Origin: Pseudomonas viciae
GTDB taxonomy: Bacteria; Pseudomonadota; Gammaproteobacteria; Pseudomonadales; Pseudomonadaceae
Assembly: GCF_004786035.1 (NCBI RefSeq)
Contig: NZ_CP035088.1
Coordinates: forward strand, 274,001 to 338,000
DNA length: 64,000 bases
Direction: 5' to 3'
The notes below the pieces were generated by a model. That model was given only the letters and a program-made list of their open reading frames with translations, was not told the origin of the DNA and ran no database searches. Numbering within the stretch: position 1 is the first letter of the stretch; each line of letters starts with the position of its first letter. Made by a program: the position numbers and the translations under genes. Below, one piece after another: positions 46,184 to 55,793 of the stretch.

Positions 46184-47055
46184 TGGGTTTCTCCAGCGAT
46201 ATTGAACAGGTACTGACCATAACCGGTCTTGCCGAAGTACTTGGCGCGCTCAAGGACATGCTCGCGGCTGACCCAGCCCTGTTGATAGGCAATTTCTTCC
46301 AGGCATGCCACTTTCAAGCCTTGGCGGTGCTCGATGGTCTGCACGTATTGCGAGGCTTCCAGCAGGCTGTCGTGGGTGCCGGTATCGAGCCAGGCGAAAC
46401 CACGGCCGAACCGCTCGACGTGCAGGTCGCCGCGTTGCAGGTAGGCATTGTTGACGTCGGTGATTTCCAGCTCGCCGCGCTTGGAGGGCTTGATGGCCTG
46501 GGCGATCTGGATCACGTCGTTATCGTAGAAATACAGGCCGGTCACCGCGTAGCTGGATTTGGGTGCGCTGGGTTTCTCTTCGATTGAAATGGCCCGCCCC
46601 TCAGGGTCGAAGTCGATCACGCCAAAGCGCTCGGGGTCCTTGACCCAGTAACCAAACACCGTCGCACCGCTCTGCCGGTTGACGGCGGTCTGTAACTGCT
46701 CGCCGAAATGTTGGCCGTGGAAAATGTTGTCGCCCAGGATCAGGCAGACCGAGTCGTTGCCAATAAATTGCTCGCCGATCAGGAACGCCTGGGCCAGGCC
46801 ATCGGGTGATGGCTGTTCGGCGTAGCAGAACTGCACGCCGAACTGGCTGCCGTCACCCAACAGGTTGCGGTACTGCGGCAGGTCCTGCGGGGTGGAAATC
46901 ACCAGGATGTCCTTGATGCCGGCGAGCATCAGTACCGATATCGGGTAATAGATCATCGGTTTGTCGTAAACCGGTAATAACTGCTTGGACACCCCTAGGG
47001 TGATCGGATGCAGGCGTGTGCCGGAACCGCCTGCCAGAACAATTCCTTTCATCAT
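46180..47055 (-). CDS. rmlA: Glucose-1-phosphate thymidylyltransferase RmlA
   Basis: Joins glucose-1-phosphate and dTTP to dTDP-glucose, first step of the rhamnose path. The protein is 291 residues from the ATG at 47055, or 290 from the second ATG three bases later: [20 protein letters not shown] with the nucleotidyl signature GGSGTRLHP, then [20 protein letters not shown] and LGDNIFHGQ (about 108-116). The start overlaps the end of rmlB. It is probably allosterically inhibited by dTDP-L-rhamnose, as in other RmlA enzymes. Confidence 0.95.
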   Translation of the reverse strand: MMKGIVLAGGSGTRLHPITLGVSKQLLPVYDKPMIYYPISVLMLAGIKDILVISTPQDLPQYRNLLGDGSQFGVQFCYAEQPSPDGLAQAFLIGEQFIGNDSVCLILGDNIFHGQHFGEQLQTAVNRQSGATVFGYWVKDPERFGVIDFDPEGRAISIEEKPSAPKSSYAVTGLYFYDNDVIQIAQAIKPSKRGELEITDVNNAYLQRGDLHVERFGRGFAWLDTGTHDSLLEASQYVQTIEHRQGLKVACLEEIAYQQGWVSREHVLERAKYFGKTGYGQYLFNIAGETH

Positions 47056-48134
47056 GCAATCACGTCCTGGTTGTCGAGCGAGCCCAGGCGCTCGCCTTGA
47101 TAGCTGCCGTCCTGGACACGTCGGCACCACAGCAGGTTTTCGAGGTACCACAGCACGGTTTTGCGCAGGCCGGTCTCGAAGGTTTCCTGCGGCGTCCAGC
47201 CGAGTTCGCGTTCAATCTTGCCGGCGTCGATGGCATAGCGCAGGTCGTGGCCGGGGCGATCCTTGACGAAGGTGATCAGGTCCGCATAGCCCGCGACCCC
47301 TTCGGGTTTGTGGGGGGCGAGTTCTTCGAGCAACGCGCAGATGCTGCGCACCACCTCGATGTTTTTTTGCTCATTGTGGCCGCCGATGTTGTAGGTCTCG
47401 CCGACCACGCCTTCGGTGACGACCTTGAGCAGCGCCCGGGCATGGTCTTCGACGTACAGCCAGTCGCGCACTTGCTGGCCATCGCCATACACCGGCAGCG
47501 GTTTACCAGCCAGTGCGTTGAGGATCACCAGGGGAATCAGTTTCTCGGGAAAGTGGAACGGCCCGTAGTTGTTCGAGCAATTGGTCAACAGCACGGGCAA
47601 GCCGTAGGTTCGCTGCCAGGCGCGGACCAGGTGGTCGGACGCCGCTTTGCTGGCCGAATAGGGAGAGCTTGGCGCATAAGCGGTGGTTTCGGTGAACAGG
47701 TCGTCCACCCCGTGCAGGTCGCCATACACTTCGTCGGTGGAAACGTGGTGGAAGCGAAACGCGCGTTTCTGCGCCTCGGGCAGGGTCTGCCAATAGGCGC
47801 GGGTGGCCTCCAGCAGGCTGTAGGTGCCGACGATGTTGGTCTGGATAAAGTCTGCCGGTCCGTCAATGGAACGGTCTACGTGGGACTCTGCCGCCAAGTG
47901 CATGATGGCGTCGGGCTTGAATCGTGCGAGCACCGCGCTGACGGTCGGTTGATCGACGATATCGGCCTGCACGAACTCGTAGCGGCTGTCGTGATCGATG
48001 CTGCTCAGCGATTCGAGATTGCCGGCGTATGTCAGCTTGTCGAGGTTCAGGACCTGGTGCTCGGTGTCCAGGATCAAGTGGCGTATGAGAGCTGAGCCAA
48101 TGAAGCCAGCACCACCACTGATAAGAATGCGCAT
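47052..48134 (-). CDS. rmlB: dTDP-glucose 4,6-dehydratase RmlB
   Basis: A 360-residue SDR-type enzyme producing dTDP-4-keto-6-deoxyglucose. Starting [20 protein letters not shown] with the NAD motif GGAGFIGS, the active site region [13 protein letters not shown] (about residues 132-144, Thr, Asp and Glu) and [14 protein letters not shown] (about 168), with Tyr and Lys, are all there. First gene of the rmlB-A-C-D operon; no rhamnosyltransferase gene is adjacent. dTDP-rhamnose feeds lipopolysaccharide core, O-antigen or rhamnolipid. Confidence 0.95.
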   Translation of the reverse strand: MRILISGGAGFIGSALIRHLILDTEHQVLNLDKLTYAGNLESLSSIDHDSRYEFVQADIVDQPTVSAVLARFKPDAIMHLAAESHVDRSIDGPADFIQTNIVGTYSLLEATRAYWQTLPEAQKRAFRFHHVSTDEVYGDLHGVDDLFTETTAYAPSSPYSASKAASDHLVRAWQRTYGLPVLLTNCSNNYGPFHFPEKLIPLVILNALAGKPLPVYGDGQQVRDWLYVEDHARALLKVVTEGVVGETYNIGGHNEQKNIEVVRSICALLEELAPHKPEGVAGYADLITFVKDRPGHDLRYAIDAGKIERELGWTPQETFETGLRKTVLWYLENLLWCRRVQDGSYQGERLGSLDNQDVIA

Positions 48135-48460
48135 CCGGTTAAGCCTTTTTCCGTGAGAGCCAAAGCATAGGAGCATAGCTTGTCGGCATGTCGGGGGTGG
48201 TGCAAGCAGGATATTTCGGGCGGCGTCCATGAGTATGGACATCCCCCTGTGGCGAGGGAGCCTGCTCCCGCTGGGCCGCAAAGCAGACTGGTCTTGGCGG
48301 TTGCTGCACAACCGAGCGAGAGCAAACGCCTTCGCCACAACAGCGCGCTGTCAGCCTGTAAAGAGTGCGCCCCCGCCCACGTCTCAATAGAGAGGGGTTG
48401 CTTATCCCTCAAGTCAGTGGCGAGATAGACATCCGATAAAACCACCCTAGGGGTCGTTGT
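48135..48460. repeat. 326-bp divergent gap rmlB / fusion gene, with a REP-like pair
   Basis: Between 48248 and 48340 lies a REP-like pair: CTGTGGCGAGGGAGCCTGCTC on the left, and a decayed partner CGAGAGCAAACGCCTTCGCC on the right. The remainder has no open frame I trust and probably carries the two divergent promoters. No operator was found. Confidence 0.65.
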
Positions 48461-51373
48461 ATGCCGTTCGCCACGTTGGTTCACCGTGCCAGTTTGCCAA
48501 GCCCACAGGTCAGCGCCGAGCAGGCGTTGGTGCTGTTGCGCTCCAATTATGGACTCAGCGGTGACCTGCGACCCCTTGGCAGCCAGCAGGACCTCAACTA
48601 CCGCGTCGACAGCGAGCGTGGACGGTTTGTGCTGAAAATCTGCCATGGCGACTACGCCGTCCATGAGCTCCAGGCCCAACACGCTGCCCTCAAGCAATTG
48701 GCCGAGCACAGCACAGTGAGAGCGCCGCGGGTGATGGCTGCCAATAACGGCCAGGACCTGTTGACCCTGGAGGTCGATGGGCAAGCGGTCCATGTCCGGT
48801 TGCTGGAGTACATCGACGGCCAATCCCTCACCCAACTCAAACACCTGGGGCCTGAGTTGGTGACTGGGCTGGGGCGTTTGTGCGCGGAAATCGACCTGGC
48901 CCTGGCGACGTTCGAACATCCAGGCCTGGAACGCACGCTGCAGTGGGACGCTCGCCACGCCAATACGCTGATCGGCCATCTGCTGCCGGTGATCCAGGAT
49001 GATCAACGGCGCAATCTGATCGCTGAGGTCGCGCAACAGGCCGAGCGGCGTTTGCAGCCGCTCAAGGCCAGCCTGCCGGTGCAGGCGATTCACATGGATA
49101 TCACCGATGACAACGTGGTCTGGCAGCGCGATGCCCTGCGCCAGTGGCAGTTGCAGGGCGTCATCGATTTCGGCGACCTGGTCCGTACGTGGCGCGTCAC
49201 CGATCTGTCGGTGACCTGCGCGGCCCTGCTGCACCACGCCGACGGCGATCCGTTCTTTATTTTGCCGGCGATCAAGGCCTATCACGCGGTCAACCCGTTG
49301 CAGCGCGAAGAACTGTTGGCGCTGTGGCCGCTGATCGTGGCGCGTGCCGCCGTCCTGGTGCTCAGCGGCGAACAGCAGGTCTCTATCGACCCGGACAACC
49401 AGTACAGTCGCGACAATCTGGAGCATGAGTGGGAAATTTTCCGGGTCGCTCACTCGGTGCCTCTGGAATTGATGGAAGCGGCGATTCTCTGCGCTGTCGA
49501 CCATAGCCTGCCGACCATTGCCAGCGAAGGCTTCGTGCCATTGTTGCCGACCTTGGTGGGGCGTGAGTTCGCCTTGATTGACCTGGGTGTGTTGAGCGTG
49601 CATTTCGAGGCCGGTAACTGGGAGCAGCCGGGGATCGACCAGCGTTTGCTGAGCGAAGCCGCCGCCGTTCATGGGCTGGCTGCCAGCCGTTACGGGCAGT
49701 ACCGGTTGTCTCGCACCCGACCGGACAGCGCCGTTGAGCCCGATACCTATCCATTGCACGTGGAGCTGCATGTCCCTCAGGGCACGCCGCTAGAGTCGCC
49801 GTTCGCCGGGCTCGTGCATAAGAGCGCCGACGGCATGCTGCAACTGGACAGCGCCCAGTTGAGCGTGCGGTTGTGGGGCGTGACGTCGCCGTTGCATTCA
49901 GGGGCAGCGCTGGTCAAGGGACAGGTGCTGGGTGAAGTGACGGGGCCGTTGCGGGTGCAGTTGTGCCGGGGCGCCCAGGTGAATCCACCGCTGTTCTGTA
50001 CGCCATCCCGGGCCACGGCCTGGCAGGCACTTTGCCCTTCGCCGGCGGTGCTGCTGGGGCTGGCGTGCGATGCCGAGCCGGAAATCGATCCCGAGGCGTT
50101 GCTGGCCCGCCGCGATGCGAGCTTTGCCCGCTCGCAGAAGCACTATTACGTCGACCCACCACGTATTGAGCGCGGCTGGCGCAACCACTTGATCGACATG
50201 CAGGGCCGTTCGTATCTGGACATGCTCAACAATGTCGCGGTGTTGGGGCACGGCCATCCGCGCATGGCGGCAGTGGCGGCCCGGCAGTGGTCACTGCTCA
50301 ACACCAACTCACGTTTTCACTATGCCGCGATCGCCGAGTTCTCCGAACGCCTGCTGTCGCTGGCGCCCTCCAACATGGATCGGGTGTTTCTGGTCAACAG
50401 CGGCACCGAGGCCAACGACCTGGCGATCCGCCTGGCCTGGGCCTACAGCGGTGGCCGGGACATGCTCAGTGTGCTGGAGGCCTATCACGGCTGGTCGGTG
50501 GCGGCCGATGCGGTATCGACGTCTATCGCCGACAACCCCCAGGCCCTGAGCAGCCGCCCGGATTGGGTGCATCCGGTGACCGCGCCAAACACCTATCGTG
50601 GTGAATTCCGCGGGCCCGATAGCGCGCCGGATTATGTGCGCAGCGTCGAACACAACCTGGCGAAGATCGCGCAAAACAAGCGCCAACTCGCTGGCTTCAT
50701 CTGCGAGCCGGTGTATGGCAATGCCGGCGGGATTGCGCTGCCGCCAGGGTATTTGAAGCAGGTCTACGCGCTGGTACGCGAGCGCGGTGGGGTCTGCATC
50801 GCCGACGAAGTGCAGGTCGGTTATGGGCGCATGGGCGAGTTCTTCTGGGGCTTTGAGGAACAGGGCGTGGTGCCGGACATCATCACCATGGCCAAGGGCA
50901 TGGGCAACGGCCAGCCGCTGGGCGTGGTCATTACCCGCCGGGAAATCGCCGAGGCGCTGGAAGCCGAGGGTTATTTCTTCTCGTCGGCCGGTGGCAGCCC
51001 GGTCAGTTGCCGGATCGGCATGGCCGTGCTGGATGTCATGGAAGAAGAACGGCTCTGGGAAAACGCCCAAGTGGTGGGTGCGCATTTCAAGGCACGACTG
51101 CAAGCCTTGATTGACCAATATCCATTGGTCGGTGCGGTGCATGGTTCCGGGTTCTACCTGGGCGTGGAATTGATCCGTAACCGCGAAACCCTGGAGCCGG
51201 CCACCGAAGAAACCACGGCGCTGTGCAATCGCCTACGGGAGCTGGGTATCTTCATGCAACCGACTGGCGATTACCTGAACATCCTCAAGATCAAGCCGCC
51301 GATGGTCACCACGCGTCAGAGTGTGGATTTCTTTGTGGACATGTTGGCGAAGGTGTTGGACGAGGGGCTTTAA
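48461..51373 (+). CDS. Three-domain fusion: APH-type kinase, M23-like domain, class-III aminotransferase
   Basis: A 970-residue cytosolic fusion protein. Residues 20-330 are an APH/choline-kinase-like domain with the catalytic HMDITDDN (His211) and metal-binding VIDFGD. A middle part (about 430-530) with SPFAGLVHKSADGML and PLHSGAALVKGQVLGEV resembles an M23-peptidase/lipoyl-like beta domain. Residues 540-970 are a class-III PLP aminotransferase: NSGTEANDLAIRLA, DEVQVGYGRMG and the PLP lysine Lys812 in TMAKGMGNGQ. Family knowledge: this order matches kinases fused to AGXT2L-type phospho-lyases that act on hydroxylysine or ethanolamine phosphate. I infer phosphorylation followed by elimination in one chain. 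Next to agmatine deiminase, so an amine substrate is plausible. Confidence 0.85.
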   Translation: MPFATLVHRASLPSPQVSAEQALVLLRSNYGLSGDLRPLGSQQDLNYRVDSERGRFVLKICHGDYAVHELQAQHAALKQLAEHSTVRAPRVMAANNGQDLLTLEVDGQAVHVRLLEYIDGQSLTQLKHLGPELVTGLGRLCAEIDLALATFEHPGLERTLQWDARHANTLIGHLLPVIQDDQRRNLIAEVAQQAERRLQPLKASLPVQAIHMDITDDNVVWQRDALRQWQLQGVIDFGDLVRTWRVTDLSVTCAALLHHADGDPFFILPAIKAYHAVNPLQREELLALWPLIVARAAVLVLSGEQQVSIDPDNQYSRDNLEHEWEIFRVAHSVPLELMEAAILCAVDHSLPTIASEGFVPLLPTLVGREFALIDLGVLSVHFEAGNWEQPGIDQRLLSEAAAVHGLAASRYGQYRLSRTRPDSAVEPDTYPLHVELHVPQGTPLESPFAGLVHKSADGMLQLDSAQLSVRLWGVTSPLHSGAALVKGQVLGEVTGPLRVQLCRGAQVNPPLFCTPSRATAWQALCPSPAVLLGLACDAEPEIDPEALLARRDASFARSQKHYYVDPPRIERGWRNHLIDMQGRSYLDMLNNVAVLGHGHPRMAAVAARQWSLLNTNSRFHYAAIAEFSERLLSLAPSNMDRVFLVNSGTEANDLAIRLAWAYSGGRDMLSVLEAYHGWSVAADAVSTSIADNPQALSSRPDWVHPVTAPNTYRGEFRGPDSAPDYVRSVEHNLAKIAQNKRQLAGFICEPVYGNAGGIALPPGYLKQVYALVRERGGVCIADEVQVGYGRMGEFFWGFEEQGVVPDIITMAKGMGNGQPLGVVITRREIAEALEAEGYFFSSAGGSPVSCRIGMAVLDVMEEERLWENAQVVGAHFKARLQALIDQYPLVGAVHGSGFYLGVELIRNRETLEPATEETTALCNRLRELGIFMQPTGDYLNILKIKPPMVTTRQSVDFFVDMLAKVLDEGL

Positions 51374-51387
51374 GGCGGGTCTTGCCC

Positions 51388-51417
51388 CTGTGGGAGCGAG
51401 CAAGCTCGCTCCCACAG
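51388..51417. repeat. Perfect REP hairpin after the fusion gene
   Basis: CTGTGGGAGCGAG and CTCGCTCCCACAG close perfectly around the four bases CAAG. It starts 14 bases after the stop and is followed by an AT-rich stretch with repeated TTTTTCGCTATTTTT-like sequence (about 51437-51480), then the promoter of aguA. It may end the upstream transcript. Confidence 0.85.
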
Positions 51418-51587
51418 ATTCAATAAACACAATTCGATTTTTGTCGGTATTTTTCGCTATTTTTTCATGGCGATGAGTTTTTTATACTTTAAAAGCCGAT
51501 TTTTATCGCTTATAAAGTCGACATTGCACGACGCGCTCCTCCTCGCGTGCCGTTACCCTTTTGTATCGCTCACTGGAGTCCTGATTC

Positions 51588-52694
51588 ATGACAACGTTGC
51601 GCAGCACTCCCCGTGCGGACGGTTTCCACATGCCTGCCGAGTGGGCGACCCAGACCCAAGTCTGGATGATCTGGCCCGAGCGCCCGGATAACTGGCGCCT
51701 GGGCGGCAAGCCCGCGCAGGCCGCCCACGTCGCGGTGGCCAAGGCCATTGCCCGTTTTGAGCCAGTGACCGTGGCGGTGTCCGCGGCCCAGTACGAAAAC
51801 GCCCGGGCACGCCTCGACGTGCCGAATATCCGCCTGGTGGAGATGTCCAGCGACGACGCCTGGGTCCGCGATACTGGCCCGACCTTCGTCATCAATGACA
51901 ACGGCGAAGTGCGCGGTGTCGACTGGGACTTCAACGCCTGGGGCGGTTTCGACGGTGGCCTGTATGCGCCGTGGAACCGTGATTCGCAAGTGGCCAGCAA
52001 GATCCTTGAGATCGAGCGCAGCCCGCGTTATCGCACCGAGGGTTTTGTGCTCGAGGGCGGTTCGATCCATGTCGATGGCGAAGGCACCCTGATCACCACC
52101 GAAGAATGCCTGCTCAACCGCAATCGCAACCCGCATATCAGTCGCGAGGACATCGAGGCGATACTCAGCGCGCAGTTGGCGGTGGACAAGATCATCTGGT
52201 TGCCGGACGGCCTGTTCAATGACGAAACCGACGGTCATGTGGATAACTTCTGCTGCTACGTGCGGCCTGGCGAAGTATTGCTTGCCTGGACCGACGACCC
52301 GCAGGACCCGAACTACGCTCGCTGCCACGCCGCGATGAACGTGCTGAAAAACAGCACCGACGCCAAGGGACGCCCGTTCACAGTGCACAAGATGCCGATT
52401 CCAGGGCCGCTGTATGCCACCGAAGAGGAATGTGCGGGGGTGGATGCCGTGGAGGGTTCCCAGGAGCGCAATCCGAGCGTGCGGCTGGCCGGTTCTTACG
52501 TGAACTTCCTGATCGTCAACGGCGGCATCATCGCACCGAGTTTTGACGACCCGCTGGACGTCCCGGCCAGGGAGATCCTGCAACAGCTATTCCCGCAGCA
52601 CGAAGTGGTCATGGTGCCGGGCCGCGAACTGTTACTCGGTGGTGGGAATATCCATTGCCTTACCCAACAGCAACCCGCGCCGCGGACAAAATGA
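51588..52694 (+). CDS. aguA: Agmatine deiminase AguA
   Basis: Hydrolyses agmatine to N-carbamoylputrescine and ammonia, 368 residues, with guanidino-modifying (pentein) fold. It starts [20 protein letters not shown] and has [16 protein letters not shown] (about residues 88-103), [13 protein letters not shown] and, near the C-terminus, the catalytic Cys in [13 protein letters not shown]. These match the AguA family closely. The partner aguB (carbamoylputrescine amidase) is not adjacent. The gene is preceded by an AT-rich promoter region. Confidence 0.95.
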   Translation: MTTLRSTPRADGFHMPAEWATQTQVWMIWPERPDNWRLGGKPAQAAHVAVAKAIARFEPVTVAVSAAQYENARARLDVPNIRLVEMSSDDAWVRDTGPTFVINDNGEVRGVDWDFNAWGGFDGGLYAPWNRDSQVASKILEIERSPRYRTEGFVLEGGSIHVDGEGTLITTEECLLNRNRNPHISREDIEAILSAQLAVDKIIWLPDGLFNDETDGHVDNFCCYVRPGEVLLAWTDDPQDPNYARCHAAMNVLKNSTDAKGRPFTVHKMPIPGPLYATEEECAGVDAVEGSQERNPSVRLAGSYVNFLIVNGGIIAPSFDDPLDVPAREILQQLFPQHEVVMVPGRELLLGGGNIHCLTQQQPAPRTK

Positions 52695-52767
52695 GTGGCG
52701 ATGTAACAGCTTGCTGATATCGATTGCGCCGGCTCTAGGTCGGCGTTTTTGGATCCATCCTGGTAAG

Positions 52768-52798
52768 CCCGCGGCCCGATTGGGCGCGCGGGTTTTTT
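52768..52798 (+). terminator. Rho-independent terminator after aguA
   Basis: CCCGCG with inner GCCC pairs GGGC and CGCGGG around GATT, with one bulged G, followed by TTTTTT. It lies 73 bases after the aguA stop. Confidence 0.9.
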
Positions 52799-52937
52799 GT
52801 GCCTGTTTCTTGGCGGTGCCGATACATTGGCATAGCTCTTGTATCTGCATCCGAACAGTTCTTGGGAGCGGAACTGAGTTGTTTTGTCATAAACCTTGGA
52901 TAAATTGGCCGCTCATCAACCAGGAGAGGGCGCTGGA

Positions 52938-53138
52938 ATGAATATGATAAGCGAGCGCACATGCCATCCCTTGGCCGTTAATGGTGAGTCGCTGCAAGCC
53001 TTGGCGCAGTGGTTGAAGTCCAACGGAACGCGTCAGATCAGAGAACCTGATCCGCGTCGGGTGATCGTGGAGCGCTACCCCGCTGGCCTGTTCAGCGAGG
53101 CGGAGCTGGAAGCGTTGTGGGATGTGATGCAAGGATAG
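52938..53138 (+). CDS. Small conserved-looking 66-residue protein of unknown function
   Basis: I do not recognise it. From the ATG at 52938 (MNMISERTCHPLAVNGESLQ), with GGAGAGGG 13 bases upstream, it is 66 residues, acidic to neutral, with one RIREPDPRR-like basic stretch and a helical end (SEAELEALWDVMQG). The codon use is like its neighbours and a terminator follows 16 bases after the stop, so it looks like an independent small gene and not a chance frame. No membrane segment or signal. A Cys near the start is the only notable residue. Confidence 0.65.
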   Translation: MNMISERTCHPLAVNGESLQALAQWLKSNGTRQIREPDPRRVIVERYPAGLFSEAELEALWDVMQG

Positions 53139-53154
53139 AATTCGACGGATTGAT

Positions 53155-53190
53155 AAAAAGCGCTGGCCGGGATGGCAGCGCTTTTTTTTT
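53155..53190 (+). terminator. Rho-independent terminator after the small 66-residue gene
   Basis: AAAAAGCGCTG and CAGCGCTTTTT close perfectly over a ten-base loop, then a further run of T follows (nine in total). It supports that the small gene upstream is transcribed. Confidence 0.93.
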
Positions 53191-53361
53191 GTGCCTGAAG
53201 GATCTGTGGATTGATGCGATTCCCTGTGAGAGCGGGCAGTGTCCACCCAAGAGAGGCATTCGACCGATCCACGAAACAAACTGAACGCCATTCCGGCGTT
53301 TTTCCGCAGGACTCCCGAGGCTACCCTGCCATCGAATCCTCACGGCCAGCGGAGAGTTGCC

Positions 53362-54033
53362 ATGACCACCCTTCATTACATCTATGACCCGCTATGCGGC
53401 TGGTGCTACGGCGCCAAACCGTTGGTGCAGGCCGCCCGGGCGGTGCTGCCGGTGATCGCCCATGGCGGCGGCATGATGACCGGTGCCAATCGCCAGCAGG
53501 TCTCGCCGCAGTTGCGCAGTTACGTGATGCCCCACGACCGACGCATCGCCGAATACACCGGACAGCCGTTTGGCGAGGCCTATTTCGAAGGCTTGTTGCG
53601 CGACGACAGCGCGGTGTTCGATTCGGCGCCGCCGACCGCAGCCATCCTCGCTGCCGAGCAGCTCGCTGGCCGCGGCCTGGAACTGTTGGGACGCCTGCAA
53701 ACCGCACACTACGTCGAAGGCCGACGCATTGCTGACGAAATCGTGCTCCTGGAGCTGGCTCAATCCATCGGTCTGCAAGCCCAGGCGTTCCTGGCGGCGT
53801 TCAATGCAACTGATGTGCAAGGGCATATCAAGGCCAGTCGGGCCTTGCTGACCCAGGTCGGTGGCCAGGGCTTCCCGACGTTTGCCTTGGCGCAGGACGG
53901 TCGGTTCACGCTGATCGACATCGGTCCCTGGCTCGGTAAACCCGAGGCATTTGCCGATTGGTTAAATCAAGCCATGCCGGTGCAGGCCTCTACCCCGGCG
54001 ATGGCCTGCGGTCTGGACGGCTGCGATTCTTAG
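53362..54033 (+). CDS. DsbA-family thioredoxin-like protein
   Basis: A 223-residue protein from the ATG at 53362 (GGAGAG ribosome site), with the thioredoxin-like redox motif CGWC (Cys12, Cys15) right at the start: MTTLHYIYDPLCGWCYGAKP. The long helical insertion (residues 70-150) and GGQGFPTFALAQDGRF near residue 172, with the cis-Pro, fit the DsbA/FrnE/HCCA-isomerase-like superfamily. There is no signal peptide, so it works in the cytosol. It ends MACGLDGCDS with two extra cysteines. Its role may be in disulfide or thiol homeostasis. Confidence 0.83.
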   Translation: MTTLHYIYDPLCGWCYGAKPLVQAARAVLPVIAHGGGMMTGANRQQVSPQLRSYVMPHDRRIAEYTGQPFGEAYFEGLLRDDSAVFDSAPPTAAILAAEQLAGRGLELLGRLQTAHYVEGRRIADEIVLLELAQSIGLQAQAFLAAFNATDVQGHIKASRALLTQVGGQGFPTFALAQDGRFTLIDIGPWLGKPEAFADWLNQAMPVQASTPAMACGLDGCDS

Positions 54034-54136
54034 ATGTTTTTCGCCTAATTACAGACGATTCACGAAATTGACACGCTGTTGAGGGCGCGACTAGGATTCG
54101 TCCCACGCCTGTGGCTAACAGCCATGACTCTTAAAT

Positions 54137-54180
54137 AATAAAAAGGCCCGACACGATCACTCGTGGGCGGGCCTTTTCAT
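54137..54180. terminator. Terminator between the DsbA-family gene and the porin gene
   Basis: AATAAAAAGGCCCG and CGGGCCTTTTCATT form a long AT-GC hairpin with inner CACGA/TCGTG pairs. It starts about 100 bases after the DsbA-family stop, and could end both that transcript and any antisense one. Confidence 0.85.
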
Positions 54181-54271
54181 TATTTCAGGAGCAAGAGTCC
54201 GAAAAAGAGCGCAAAAGCGCCATTTCGGCTGCCAGTCGCAGTGCGTATCAACCCGTATAAGGAAAATAAAC

Positions 54272-55558
54272 ATGTTGAACAAGCGCATTGGTTTGATCGC
54301 ACTGGGGATTTTGAGCACGACACACGCCATGGCCAACGACCAGGCTGAGTCCAAGGGGTTCGTTGAAGACAGCAGCCTGAAAGTGCTGTTACGCAACGCT
54401 TACATGAATCGCGACTACAAAGACGGCAACCAGGACAAGGCCGAATGGGGCCAGGCGGCTATCGGTACGTTCTCGTCCGGTTTCACCCAAGGCACCGTGG
54501 GTGTGGGTGTGGATGCGTTCGGCCTGTACGCCTTGCGTCTGGATGGCGGCAAGGGGCGCAGCGGTGCGGGCGGCATCGACTTCTTCAAGCAAGGCGACAG
54601 CGGCAGTGCGGCCGATGACCTGTCCAGGTTTGGCGCAGCGGTCAAGTTCCGTGTCTCCAATACCGTGCTGGCCTACGGCGACCAGATGCCGGCCCTGCCG
54701 GTGCTGAGCTATGACAACTCGCGCCTGCTGCCGGAAAGCTACACCGGCACGCTGATCACCTCTAAAGAGATCAAGGGCCTGGAACTGAATGCCGGCCGTT
54801 TCACCGCCGAATCGCGCAAGAGCGCCGAAGGCCGTGACAGCGGTGGCCTGAAGTCGATCAACGTATTGGGCGGCAGCTATCAGTTCACCGAGCAGTTCAA
54901 GGCTTCGCTCTACGCCTCGGACGTCGAAGACGTGTTGAAGAAGCAATACGTGAACGCCAACTATGTGTTCCCGCTGGCCAAGGATCAGTCCCTGACCCTG
55001 GACTTCAACGGTTATCGCACCAAGCTGGACAACAGCTACGTTCGCGAAAACAACGTCACCGGTGACGACAACAAGATCTGGAGCCTGGCTGCGACCTTCG
55101 CCACAGGACCGCACAGCTTCACCCTCGCCCACCAGCGCAGCACCGGCGACAGCAACCTGGGCTACGCCTACGGCGGTTATCAACGCGAGCAGAATCGTGT
55201 GGGCGACGGCGGTAACACGATCTACCTGGCCAACTCCTACTGGTCCGACTTCAACGCTGAAGACGAACGCAGCTGGCAGTTGGGTTATGGCCTGGATTTC
55301 ACTACCTTCGGCGTCCCGGGCCTGACCTATAACGTCGCTTACGTGCGTGGCGATAACATCACCACGTCCACCAGCGAAGGTGGCACCGAGCGCGAGATCT
55401 TCAACCAGTTCAAGTACGTGGTCCAGAACGGCCCGGCCAAGGACCTGAGCGTACGGTTGCGCAGCTCCGTGTTGCGTGTGTCGCAAAAGTCCAGCGAGTA
55501 CAACGTCAGTGGCAATGAGCTTCGGGTGTTCGTGGATTACCCGATCAACGTCTTCTGA
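54272..55558 (+). CDS. OprD-family outer membrane porin
   Basis: A 428-residue substrate-specific porin of the OprD/Occ family in the outer membrane. Signal peptide MLNKRIGLIALGILSTTHAMA, then the family opening ESKGFVEDSSLKVLLRNAYM. Strands with repeated aromatic residues alternate with loops across the sequence; the second half contains GYQREQNRVGDGGNTIYLAN. It ends in a C-terminal aromatic residue (DYPINVF), the signal for outer membrane insertion. Substrate cannot be told, often amino acids or aromatic acids. Neighbours do not form an operon; terminators flank it on both sides. Confidence 0.92.
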   Translation: MLNKRIGLIALGILSTTHAMANDQAESKGFVEDSSLKVLLRNAYMNRDYKDGNQDKAEWGQAAIGTFSSGFTQGTVGVGVDAFGLYALRLDGGKGRSGAGGIDFFKQGDSGSAADDLSRFGAAVKFRVSNTVLAYGDQMPALPVLSYDNSRLLPESYTGTLITSKEIKGLELNAGRFTAESRKSAEGRDSGGLKSINVLGGSYQFTEQFKASLYASDVEDVLKKQYVNANYVFPLAKDQSLTLDFNGYRTKLDNSYVRENNVTGDDNKIWSLAATFATGPHSFTLAHQRSTGDSNLGYAYGGYQREQNRVGDGGNTIYLANSYWSDFNAEDERSWQLGYGLDFTTFGVPGLTYNVAYVRGDNITTSTSEGGTEREIFNQFKYVVQNGPAKDLSVRLRSSVLRVSQKSSEYNVSGNELRVFVDYPINVF

Positions 55559-55586
55559 TGTCTGATGGTGTGACAAGCGCCTGATG

Positions 55587-55617
55587 AAAACCCCCGACGC
55601 CAACTCGGGGGTTTTTT
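55587..55617 (+). terminator. Rho-independent terminator after the porin gene
   Basis: AAAACCCCCGA and TCGGGGGTTTT close perfectly around CGCCAAC, then TT. It starts 29 bases after the stop of the porin gene. Confidence 0.94.
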
Positions 55618-55793
55618 GCCTTTTGACGCCATAAATATCGCAAAAAATGCCTGTTTTCCCGAGTAAAAGTCGTACTAATTGCATTTCACCCATCGTTTCA
55701 AGCTGGGCTTGAAATGCTTCAAAATCTTTCTCATGGACGTAAATCCTGCACCTACTAGATTAGGCCGCTCAACGTAGCGGAGACCTATGAAAA

